A DNA stretch of 64,000 nucleotides, taken from assembly GCF_009730915.1 (NCBI RefSeq), contig NC_052475.1, positions 24,303,016 through 24,367,015 on the forward strand. Reading direction: 5' to 3'. Numbering within the stretch: the stretch's first letter is position 1; every line of letters begins with the position of its first letter. The translations under genes were made by a program, and so were the position numbers. The stretch is from Dioscorea cayenensis subsp. rotundata. Its lineage: Eukaryota; Streptophyta; Magnoliopsida; Dioscoreales; Dioscoreaceae. Of the stretch, positions 1-10,150 are shown piece by piece. Under the pieces are notes generated by a model. That model saw only the letters and a list, made by a program, of their open reading frames with translations, searched no databases and was not told the DNA's origin.

Positions 1-1044
1 CATATAATCAAATACAAGTAGCATGTTAAACATAAGCGTACCCACAATTTACCCCTAACCTCTACAGATGCAAAAGTAGTGTCTACAACTATAACCACTC
101 AAAGTATTCCAATTCATCTATTAAAGCTTTCTACTAACTGTTATACCAAACTTCTAAAAGCACTGAATCTGAAATATGATGAATGAAATGGAGGAGCAGC
201 ATTACAATTCATCTGTGTCATAACACATCCTGACTACAATCACGGAAATTCTAAGGGCATTGAATCTGAAACATGAAGAAAGAAGTGGAGAAGAACGCAC
301 CCAAGATGATACCCAAATAAAATGGCTCCCAAACAAGCAACACCAACATAAGGGAAGACCGTCCCAGAAGATTTTGTTTGATGTCTTGCAGGATGAACAC
401 TTTCCACATCACCTGAAACATAAGCAACTTCTTATCAGAAATAAAATATGTGATGAGAAACAGAGTTTATACCTATCAAACTTTGGCACAACTAGAAGAT
501 TACTCTCCATTAAACAAAAATTACTGATTACCATGTGCACAATAATCCAAAAGAAAATTTGTCCTGAAATTCTGTGAATGCCAAAGATTTTAAAACTTGG
601 TTGAATTTTGTAAATACATTGCAAATAATTCATATGAAAGGGCTGATGTAACACTCAGGAGGCCAAGGTATGAAAAGAGTGTCAAGCACAGAAATTATTC
701 TTGCAGCATAATTGTCATGCCAATAAAATGGGAGAAATATACATGAACATAAAAGTGGAAAAAGCTGCATGTGATGAATTTGTTATTTTCTTATTTCAAA
801 AGAGTATATAGAGACATATTCTGCCCCGCCTCAGAAAAAAAAACGAAAAGAAAAAAGAAAAACACAAGAAGAGAAGAATAATTTGCAAAGCCGAACTTCA
901 AAATCAAGTAGGCATATCCTGGGATCTACAAGCATCTGTGACACAACCAAAACCCTTACTAGAACGCCAAGAGAAAGAATCTAGAAGTAGTAAAGCAACA
1001 CATTTCAAAGAGAAACAGAACAACGTGCAAATTGAAAAGAAACA
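1..1044. other. Noncoding or unresolved stretch
   Basis: No ORF here looks like a protein family. The sequence is AT-rich with short A-rich runs (about 834-870). If the small minus-strand ORF at 1045-1326 belongs to a real transcript, this would be its 3' UTR or downstream introns, but I see no exon that extends it. Confidence 0.4.
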
Positions 1045-1326
1045 TCAGAAAGTAATCAAAGTGTTCTGAAGAAACAACAAACCAGAAGCCTCAGCTCTGA
1101 CAATCCCAACTTTCCTCCTCGGCCTAAACACACTCTCCACCGCCGTCAAACGGACCATCTCCACTCCAAGACCCAACGATCTCCTCACCGATCCTCCACA
1201 CCACGATCTCCGCTCGGCCATCAAAACCCCCTCCGTCTTCCCAAACCCACCCAACACCCTCGCACGACTCCGAAGTTCAAACCCCACCCCAACTCCCCCC
1301 TTACCACCGATCACAGCGCCCTGCAT
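1045..1326 (-). CDS. Possible small unknown protein, 93 aa
   Basis: I do not recognise this protein. An ATG at 1326 opens 93 codons ending at a TGA at 1045. The product is rich in Gly, Arg and Val, starts MQGAVIGGKGGVGVGF and ends FLQNTLITF. Three things favour a real gene. The segment is much more GC-rich than its surroundings. A CT-rich stretch (about 1550-1600, read on the minus strand) resembles a plant 5' leader. A TTTCAG acceptor-like site sits about 30 bases before the ATG, as in genes with a leader intron. The GTTTGT near residue 82 could be a donor, so the real C-terminus may be spliced. No domain, signal peptide or membrane segment is evident. It may equally be a noncoding RNA's first exon. 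Confidence 0.35.
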   Translation of the reverse strand: MQGAVIGGKGGVGVGFELRSRARVLGGFGKTEGVLMAERRSWCGGSVRRSLGLGVEMVRLTAVESVFRPRRKVGIVRAEASGLLFLQNTLITF

Positions 1327-2192
1327 CTCCCCTCCCGATCAAACAAACCCCTGAAAGAAAAACCAATAAAACAGATCATCACCAGCATTGAGAACACAAA
1401 ACCGAGATCGAGATCGAAATCAAGATCTCGAGCAGAGCAAACCGCGGAAGATGATCTCCCCGGCCTTCGACAGCACTAAGCCTGTTCTTGTTCTCATTCG
1501 AGAGCATATATCGAGAGTGGCTTTGTTCGCTCCGCTGGCTTCTAGAGAGAGAACAAAAAACTAGAGAGAGAGAAAGAGAGTTCCAAGAAAACTAGTAGAA
1601 AAATGCTTACCTGTGGTTATTACGAAGTCGCGGAAATCCCCATAGTGGTCTACCCTTTTTCAAGTATATAAAGATTAGATAAGGGTTGTTGACTAGAGAA
1701 TGACTGGATAAGAGTACGTGGCGAATAGAGAGAGTCGTTATGTGGTGTGTTGGTGTTTGGATGAGAGTTTGGGATTTTTAAATATCTGAAACCGATTTCA
1801 TTTGTGATATGATTAATTTCTGGAATATATGCGGGGAGATGTGATGAGCGTGACATCTTATATAGTGTGTGCCTTTCACGTTATCTCTTGGATTTCGAAA
1901 GATGGTTTATAGAGGGTTCTGTCTCGTCTCATCTCGTGTGCAAATCACGTGACTAGGTTGGGGGATTTGTTGCCACGTCAGTTCTGTCACAGTGCTGCAG
2001 AATTGCAGACATGCTTATCTGGATTTTTTTATCTTGTAAAATAGCTGAAATTTTAGGAATGTATATATATATATTTGGCTAGAAATTTTGGAAATAGTGA
2101 ATATTAAATATTTAGTATACAAAAACAGTAAAATTATTTGTTTACTAAAGAAAGAAATGAATACACCATCTACTAAAATAATAATTATAATT

Positions 2193-2225
<33 letters not shown>

Positions 2226-2387
2226 AGAAAATGCAACCCAACAATGGACAAGAGCCATAGGGACCCACTTAGTTCAAATAATTGTACTTCCTTGTCCCAT
2301 ACAAGTGCTCTCAAAGATCTGTTTTTGTGCGACCATGACTCATTGAGCAAACTAGATTTCATATATCATGAAAATAAGTAATGAACA
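1327..2387. other. Leader and promoter-like region, then AT-rich spacer
   Basis: From about 1330 to 1600 the minus strand looks like a CT-rich 5' leader for the ORF at 1045-1326. Further out lie a CACGTG-containing site (about 1945) and a CCACGTCA motif (about 1973), both bZIP-type cores. An imperfect (AAT)n/(ATT)n run at about 2177-2226 could fold on itself as a hairpin. I see no coding sequence. Confidence 0.4.
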
Positions 2388-2781
2388 TCAAAAGATAAGA
2401 AAAAACAGCATATTTTTTATAAATTTTTTTTTTATATTATTAACAATCATTAGATGGTCTAATGGTAAATCAGATGAATAGATAATGAGTGATACGAGAT
2501 CAGATAAGATCCCATATATTTATCTTTTCAACAATTTTTTGGGGTAACGCTTATCTTTTTGTCAAAATATATATATATATATATAAAGCTAAGAAAAAAT
2601 AACATATTTATTATAAGATTGTTTATATTTTTTTATATTAATGATAATTATTAGATGGTCTAATAGTAAATCATCCGAATAGATAATGAGTGGTACGAGA
2701 TCAGATAAGATCCCCATGTGTTCATCTTTTCAACAATTTATTGGGGTGACGCCTATTCTATATATATATATATATATATTA
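2388..2781. repeat. Two tandem copies of a ~195-bp AT-rich unit
   Basis: Segments 2388-2582 and 2583-2781 share the same order of blocks: an AAGAAAAAA start, a T-rich block, then ATTAGATGGTCTAAT, then GTACGAGATCAGATAAGATC or a near copy, then TCTTTTCAACAATTT, ending in an (AT)n run. The two differ by scattered substitutions. The block beginning GAGTGGTACGAGATCAG recurs a third time at about 3891, where it begins the second copy of the larger duplication. Confidence 0.7.
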
Positions 2782-3887
2782 TAAGAGAGTAAAATTAAAA
2801 GATCATGAGTTTTGTGTGTTACATTTGTATTTTCTTTTGATTTTTCTTTTCACCTCTTTTTAAACTTATTCAGTTCTCATCTTATCAAATAAAAATAAAA
2901 GAAAAATATAGGATCACAATGTTCATAATTCCTTATATAAGTTTAGTACTAAAGTAAGGGGTAAATTTTTTAGTAGGTAACTAAACTTTGGCTCATTTTC
3001 ATTTTGATCACCGAACTTTAATTTGCATCAATTTGATCACTCAATTTTAATTTGATTTCACTTAGTAATAAATCAAAGTGATTTCGCCCTCTAAAATGAA
3101 TGATGTGGTTTTTTCAAACGATACTGACATCTCCAATAGCTTTAATAGTGTAGTTATGGGGAGGACTAATTCAGATTTTTAGATAGCCATATAATTAATT
3201 ATGGGTTGAAATCCTTGAATTTTTGCCTGGTGAAATCAAATTAAAGTTGAATGACCAAATTGATACAAATTGAAGTTCGGTGATTAAAGTGAAAATAAAC
3301 CAAAGTTTAATGACCTAGTAAAAAATTTACCCACTAAAGTAAGTAACCATTACTTAAAAAATGATTAAAGTAGAATTTTTGTTGGAGCATTATGTTAATG
3401 CGCGGTTGATTATTTTCTCCATTTAAGTGGAGATACAATTGTTACTCTAAATTTTTAAATGAGTTATTCTTTATCTAATTTTTCAATGTAATATATAAAA
3501 TATTATTACAAACTATATAATTAAAAATAATTTTTTCTTAATTTTTTATTTATACTTCAAATTAAACGTTTGTTAAGTTTCTCCACTAATATCAATGCAA
3601 TGGAACATAATGCACACAAAAATTTTTCAACTAGGCATTTTTCCTGATTTCAAATCGGAATTTTTAAAATTTTGTGAGTTTTGAAGCAATATCATATTTA
3701 AAATAATATCATATAAATAATTTGGTGTAATTAATGTTTTTCAATTATTAATATTATAAGTAATATAAATAAAAACTTAAATGTTTTTAAAAAATTAAAT
3801 TGTTCATTATACATCTATTTTAATAGTATGTATAAATTCGATAATAAGTAAAAATATAAAGGAGACCTAAAAATACTATAATAGGAG
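2690..3887. repeat. Tandem segmental duplication, copy A (contains a MITE)
   Basis: Copy A runs from the GTACGAGATCAGATAAGATC block to the sequence ending ACTATAATAGGAG. It matches copy B (3888-4866) in order and at high identity over long blocks, for example 2782-2958 against 4019-4180, and 3344-3620 against 4180-4450. It differs mainly by the 374-bp insertion at 2959-3332. It has no coding capacity. The junction with copy B is direct, so this looks like one unequal-exchange duplication. Confidence 0.75.
2959..3332. mobile_element. Mutator-type MITE with 33-bp inverted ends and 11-bp target duplication
   Basis: The element begins GGGTAAATTTTTTA and ends TAAAAAATTTACCC. The outer 33 bases at each end are inverted copies with three mismatches by eye. 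It is flanked on both sides by the same 11 bases, ACTAAAGTAAG (2948-2958 and 3333-3343). The sister duplicate at about 4168-4178 carries that 11-mer once with no insert, so the empty site is visible in the same window. The interior (374 bp in all) codes for nothing. GGGTAAA ends with 9-11 bp target duplications are typical of Mutator-like nonautonomous elements in plants, which is the basis for the class assignment. Confidence 0.85.
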
Positions 3888-4866
3888 AATGAGTGGTACG
3901 AGATCAGATAAGATCCCTATGTGTTTATCTTTCCAATAAGATCCCCATGTGTTCATCCTTTCAACAATTCTTTGGGGGTGACGCTTATTCTTTTGTCAAA
4001 TATATATATATATATATTATAAGAGAGTAAAATTAAAAGATCATGGGTTTTGTGTGTTATATTTGTATTTTCTTTTCACCTCTTTTTAAACTTATTTAGT
4101 ACTCATCTTATCAAATAAAAATAAAAGAAAATATAGGATCACAATGTTCATAATTCCTCATATGAGTTTAGTACTAAAGTAAGTAACCATTACTTAAAAA
4201 ATGATTAAAGTATAATTTTTGTTGGAGCATTATGTTGATGCGTGGTTTATGATTTTCTCCATTTAAGTGGAGATACAATTGTTACTCTAAATTTTTAAAT
4301 GAGTTATTCTTTATCTAATTCTTCAATGTAATATATAAAATATTATTACAAACTATATAATTAAAAATGAATTTTCCTTAAATTTTTATTTACACTTCAA
4401 ATTAAACGTTCTTTAAGTTTCTCCACTAATATCAATGCAATGGAACATTTTTTTTTTAAAAAAAAAAAAGTGGATAAACCACGATGGAACATAATGCACA
4501 CAATTTTTTCAACAAGGCATTTTTCCTGGCTTTAAATTAGAGTTTTTAGAATTTTGTGAGTTTTGAAGCAATATCATATTTTAAATAACATAATTAAATA
4601 AATCCTACTATAGAAACTATTTTATACCTTAGATTTTAAAGATTTGATGGACATTTATTACATAAATAATTTGGTGTGATTAATGTTTTTTTAATTATTA
4701 ATATTATAAGTAATATAAATAAAAACTTAAATATTATTAAAAAAAATTAAAATTATTCTCTGGAAAGCTTTCAGAGTAGATTATACATCTACTTTAATAG
4801 TATGTATAGATTCGATTAGAAATAAGAATATAAAGGAGATCCACTATAAAAAAAAACCATAATAGG
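3888..4866. repeat. Tandem segmental duplication, copy B (empty MITE site)
   Basis: This is the second copy of the unit described at 2690-3887. It lacks the MITE, and has its own small insertions: an A/T-run block at about 4447-4490 and extra sequence at about 4585-4660. It ends with an ATAATAGGAGAG block matching the end of copy A. Confidence 0.75.
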
Positions 4867-5870
4867 AGAGTAATAACTTATTTTCCTTCAACCAAAAAGT
4901 TGAAAGTTCATCTTCCTCCCATAATAATTATTAAAGATTGTGGTTTATTTACATTCATAAAAAAAAAAAAAAATTGTATATAAAGAGGAACAAAGACTAT
5001 AGCAAAATAAATATTAATAAAATTTTTGTAAAAATTACATTTGTAACTACTTGTCTTTCATTTTTCTCATAAGCGGAAGATAAAAGTTTCACCCCCTTTT
5101 CAATAGCCACTTTATTAAAAAAAAAAAATGTTTCCATGGGTTTTCAAAAAGAAGAATTTTATCTTTTAATTCTATTTTAAAAAAAAAAAGAGTTATGTTC
5201 CATGCGTTTTCAAATTAAGGATTTTATCTTTTAATTCTATTTTAAAAAATTATGTTTGGATGTTTTAAAAAGAGGAATCTTATTTTTTTTTAATTATATT
5301 TAAAAAAATTTAAAAATAATGTAAAAAAAACTTTAAAATTTGTTTCATATTTAAATATTATTAGTTACCATCACCATTTAACAGGTGAACGACAATGAGA
5401 TTAACTCTCATCCTAAAAGTTGATAGTTTGACTCTTTCTAAAGCATAATTGAAAATTCAAGATATAGGACTTGGTCACATTTAAAAAAAAAATATTAGTA
5501 TTTTAGAGTTTTTTTTTATACTAGACGACAAGTATTCTTATTTAAGATTTAAGTCTAAGACGAGTACAGATGTAGAGCGTACTCACAAGCTCAATAACAC
5601 TTTGCTTTCATTCTATGCAGATTACTAGGTTTCAATCTCGGGACCCTCTAAAATGAAAACCATACTTAAAGGACCCAATATGGCTAAGCAATAGTTGGTG
5701 TATTTTGGAGTTTTTGAATATTTTATTTGGTTGTATTAAATTCCAATTTGCTATAAATTTTACCAATCATTAAAATAATAGGTTTAAAATAATAACTAAT
5801 TATAAAGTTATAATAAATATAATAAGTTACGAAGATAATCCTCATTCGAGGTCCAAAGCGAAGGTTTTTG
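4867..5870. other. AT-rich spacer with short imperfect tandem repeats
   Basis: No gene is visible. Three imperfect copies of a ~65-bp unit (about 5128-5320) each contain a TTTTCAAA..GAATTTTATC.TTTAATTC-type block followed by an A-rich run. The last ~100 bases before 5871 should hold the promoter and 5' UTR of the peptidyl-tRNA hydrolase gene. I see no convincing TATA box there. Confidence 0.5.
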
Positions 5871-8800
5871 ATGGTGGTGACGATGCTCGCCATATCTCCC
5901 CCTCCATCCCCCTCCTTCGCCCCTCCCCTTTCCATCTCCAGTCTCCGACAACGGCGTGGCCTACATCTCTCCAAGAGAACGCCGACGAGGCGGCGCCGTA
6001 TCCTCGCTTCGATCCCCGATCCCGCGGAGCATGCTCAGGTGGAGTACACTCCCTGGCTCATCGTCGGCCTCGGCAACCCGGGCAACAAGTACTACGGCAC
6101 CAGGCACAATGTATTCATCCATCCATTTCGATTCCTTTTCGCACTTCCAATTCGTGTTGTAAACCACTAATCGTTGTGAATCAGGTTGGGTTTGAGATGG
6201 TTGATAGAATTGCTCGGGATGAAAGAATCCCTTTGAATACTATACAATCCAAGGCCTTGTTGGGAATTGGTAAGAAACTCAAGTCTAGTTCCATTTATTT
6301 TTTGAGTGATTGATGAATGTACCTTTGTAGTTATTTTGGATTTCGTCTCTGGTTTGATTAGTGCAGGTTCGATTGGTGAAGTGCCGATTTTGTTGGTGAA
6401 GCCTCAGGCTTACATGAACTACAGTGGAGAATCAGTGAGTTTTTCATTCTACGCGAACTCTGTCGGCTTGATTGTTTCTGTATTCGGCTATGTTTGTGGG
6501 AATTTTGCCTAGTGTATGTACTGCCTATTGTGTAATTTTGCCTTTTTGATTTTGTGAGAAGATCTGCAATCACTTGCCAAGTGCTCAAGCTTCAAGCGTT
6601 TTTAAATAAATGATTTGTCTTCATCTTGCTCACGCTTTTCCCTTGGATTTTTATGTGTTTCTTCGCTGTGCCAACGTTTTTGGCGAAATTATTGTAATAG
6701 TTCATGAAAATCAGCAAATTTCATTGTTTTGCTTCTTGGTTGAAATTAACACTGTATAACTATTTTTTTTTTTTTTATTATTTCTTTAATCTAGTTATAG
6801 AGGGCAATCTAATAACACTAGCTTTTTGGTTTTAAATTTGAAGGTGGGTTCACTTGCAGCTTATTACAAAGTTCCTTTGAGACACATCCTTTTGGTATGT
6901 TTTGTGGCATGATTTCTATGTGAAAGTTATATGGTACATCTGTTTTTGTTTCTTGGGTGTTCAGCTTGACATGTCTGATTTGCATAATTTCATTCTTGAA
7001 GATTTACGACGAGATGAGCTTACCAAATGGAGTGCTGAGATTTCAGCCAAAGGGAGGGCATGGACATCATAATGGGTAATTTAAGTTTGTGTTGTTTAAG
7101 AAAAAATATATATATATATATATATTTTATTATTTTCATTAGTTTAATTTTAGATTTTGGTGGTTTATCTTTCTCATTACCTTGTGGTACAAATTCTGAA
7201 ACAACACAATTCATATAGTGTCTCTGTGATTTTAAAGATTCTCATTATTAATGTAGATGCATATTATGGCTTCATGCAATCTCAAAATGTGAATGAAAAT
7301 CCTGCAGTAGAAATTCTTGATTGGCAATTCATTTATTTTTATTTTTATTTATTTATTTATTTATTTTGTGGTACCTACAACTACAAGTTGAACAACTCTA
7401 ATAAATGCATGGAAGTTTTAGCATTGTTCTTTTCTTTGAGTCTTATGATGTTTCTTATATAATTACCAAAAAGGTAATAAAATATTCTTTTGGTGGATGT
7501 GAACTTTATAGCTCCAAATTGTATTTCTCTTGATTATAATGCTTTTTTATTCCAGAGTGAAGAGTGTCATTGAGCACTTGGATGGTAGCCGAGAGTTTCC
7601 TCGCCTTTGCATAGGTTTGTAAATTGTTTTTGATTTGCTTGCTCTATATTTGGCTTTTATTTCAAGTACTTAGTAGGATTCTGAAGCCTGAAGCGGTGTG
7701 ATCTATAGGCATCGGCAACCCACCTGGTAGTATGGATATGAGAGCATTTCTGCTTCAAAAATTCAGTCCCACAGAGCGTGATCAGGTTCATAATTATTTA
7801 TTTCTAAATCTCTTGCGCCATAGCTTGATTATCTTTTTTGATGAACTTGGATAATTTGTTAAAAACAGATGTTTTACATATATGATTCACAGTGTCTGAA
7901 CTTGTTGCTGACCATCCTATTCAACATACTAATACTCATATAATCTGGAAATAATTTAAATATCCATGTGATTGGTTAAATGCCATGGCTTCTACCTTTT
8001 ATGCCATTTACCATCATTATAGTCATCCATCTGGTGGTTATACCAGTTCAGTCATGGTAAACTCTGATTGATGCCATATCCATGAGGGACTGAGCTGCCA
8101 TGTTTGATGGCCAAATTTACAAGGGCGAGCTAATAAATTCTAACCCATGCAAAAGCTGGATAAGTCTTTCCAAGATCTTTTGCCTGTACTTGGGAATGCT
8201 TATATTGTCTGTGTTGATTATGGTTGTTAAGCCCCTAAACTTTCCAAAGTGATTTGGTGAGAGGAATTTATTTAGGAAGTGATGGGATTTTGAAGCAAGA
8301 TAAGCATGATCTCTGTGCATCTTCCTAACAATGAACCTCTTGTGTAGATTTCTTTCCCCCGAGGTGCATCAGAAACCTCTCTAGTGTCATCTTCTAGCAA
8401 CAAGGATCCAATTTTTTAACGATATTTCATTATTCATTATCATGATCAACAATTTTAAGAATCCGTAGCAGTTGATCCAGACATTGGATCATGCTAAGTT
8501 TTTCAACAATTTTGAGGTCAAAATTTTCAACAATTTTCAACAATTGTGAGCTTCTCCTTTTTGTCTCTCTTTAGGAATGACTCTTATTAGAAGAAGTGAT
8601 TTCATGAATGCTGGATTCACCAAGTTGAATAAAGAGACAACATATACTTGATTGGTTAAAGCTAAATCTTGTTCAAGTAAACATTTGTATAAAAACTTGG
8701 AAATTTACACCCTGATAACTGAGAATTAATGTAAGATTTGCCACGTATGATAATCAACAACCAGAGTCCAGACACAAGATTTGCCACGTATGATAATCAA

Positions 8801-9026
8801 CAACCAGACTGTAAGATTTGCTCATTCTTTATCATTTAATTGCCTGATTTATCTTCTTAAACAGATTGACCAGACTTCTGGCACACATATCATATTTTGT
8901 TTCTGACAGGTGGACTCTGCTCTAGAGCAAGGATTGGATGCCGTGAGGACTCTTGTCCTCAAGGGTTTCAGTACAAACATCAATCGGTTCAACTTGATAC
9001 AGAAATACAAGTACCACAAAGTGTGA
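5871..9026 (+). CDS. Plastid peptidyl-tRNA hydrolase family protein (CRS2-like)
   Basis: Eight exons join to 256 aa: 5871-6110, 6185-6269, 6367-6434, 6844-6894, 7002-7075, 7556-7614, 7709-7785 and 8910-9026. All have GT-AG borders and the frame is kept throughout. Peptidyl-tRNA hydrolases release peptides from stalled peptidyl-tRNA. The plant CRS2 branch has been recruited to splice plastid group II introns with CAF partners. Residues 1-55 are rich in Ser, Pro and Arg and look like a plastid transit peptide. The catalytic set is complete: Asn69 in GLGNPG, His79 in TRHN, Asn126 in YMNYSG, Asp151 in IYDEM and Asn172 in GHGHHNG. The GGHGHHNG loop and the C-terminal FNLIQKYKYHKV resemble CRS2-type proteins as I remember them. 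ATG 5871 is the first in frame; Met5 is an alternative start. An enzyme role and a splicing role cannot be separated from sequence alone. Confidence 0.93.
8733..8808. repeat. 33-bp direct duplication inside intron 7
   Basis: The 33 bases at 8733-8765, starting AAGATTTGCCACGTATG, recur exactly at 8776-8808, separated by ten bases. The repeat lies in the 1.1-kb last intron of the peptidyl-tRNA hydrolase gene and has no evident function. Confidence 0.85.
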
Positions 9027-9757
9027 ATCTACAAGAGCAGCTCAACTTTCGAGTTTATTTTCACATACATGATACATCAAATATGTGCTGCAATACACGT
9101 CACTTGTGCTACACATAAGGCTTTGGAATCTCATGTTCTTTCTCTAGTCCTTGGTTTCATTTTCAGAAAATTGTGGATGTTATCTTGATAACATGGATGA
9201 ACAAGGCGAGTGTACAACATTGCAATGTACTGAATGTTCTTGATACCCAGTTTCTGATGTATCAAGACAATAGCAATGGCTTGCAATGCTGACCAGGCAT
9301 TTGAATCCGTGAGAAGAACGAAACTCCTTTATATCTTTATATATGTTTGTGTTGATATATAGACTTCTATTATGCTAGAAGCTACATATCAATCATGCAG
9401 TAACTCACCCAGATTGGGAAATGATTGAGGACATTATGTGGAGTTGTATTAAAAGTAGGCAGTGCTGGGATTTTGTGAGTTTTCTTGCAGGTGCTGATCT
9501 CCAACAAATTGTGGAGTTTACCAGTGGATATTGGATTCTCTGGCATTGGAACACTTGAATGGGCAATCAGAAATTTAAAGCTCTAATTTTCACCCGTGCA
9601 TGGGCTCTCTAGAGGCAAGATGCGAGCTAGTTTTCCACAAAATAACCTCCAAACTTTTCTCGAATCTTCAAGAGTTTAATTTTAATCAGTATTGGATTAC
9701 TCCAGGATCTGGAAAGTCCATATCAGGGAGTTCCTATCTACTTCTCATGTGAAATAT
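9027..9757. other. 3' UTR and spacer after the peptidyl-tRNA hydrolase gene
   Basis: This should include the 3' UTR of the gene ending at 9026. The second half, up to the RNase H fragment, is probably retroelement-derived. I see no other coding sequence. Confidence 0.4.
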
Positions 9758-10150
9758 AACATTTCCATATTTTGTGATGCTTCTTGGATTGATGGTTAAT
9801 CTAAGTGTGGTTTGGGTTTTATTATTGTCAAAGTTGCTGATAATATCATCCTGGTAGGTGCTGTATCTTCCACTGTATTCAAGCATTGAAGCACGGTTTG
9901 CTGCACTTGAAGCTACTCATGAACATAGCAGGAGAAGAATTCTCATCTTGGACCTTGTGTGCTGTGATTGTTTAGCCATGACAGACATGATCAACAAGGC
10001 TGACTCCTAGGTCTCTTGGTGATTTGATGCTCAGATTCGCAGAATTAAAGATCTACTGAGTTACAATCCTTCGGTGACAGTTGAATACATTGCTCGCGAA
10101 TGTAAGACTTTGGCAGACTCACTAGCAAATCATGCTCGGCTTAATCCGTA
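9758..10150 (+). pseudogene. Decayed RNase H (RVT_3-type) fragment of a non-LTR retroelement
   Basis: Conceptual translation shows an RNase H fold broken by stops and at least one frameshift. The first part reads FCDASWIDG, stop, SKCGLGFIIVKVAD. After a frame change comes IEARFAALEATH, then CCDCLAMTDMINKADS with in-frame stops, then IRRIKDLLSY and finally VEYIARECKTLADSLANHAR before a stop. The order D..W.DG, E..A, (S)DC..M, I.RE...AD.LA.HA is that of plant LINE-type or domesticated reverse-transcriptase RNase H domains. Several premature stops show that it is not functional. It lies 0.7 kb downstream of the peptidyl-tRNA hydrolase gene on the same strand. Confidence 0.8.
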
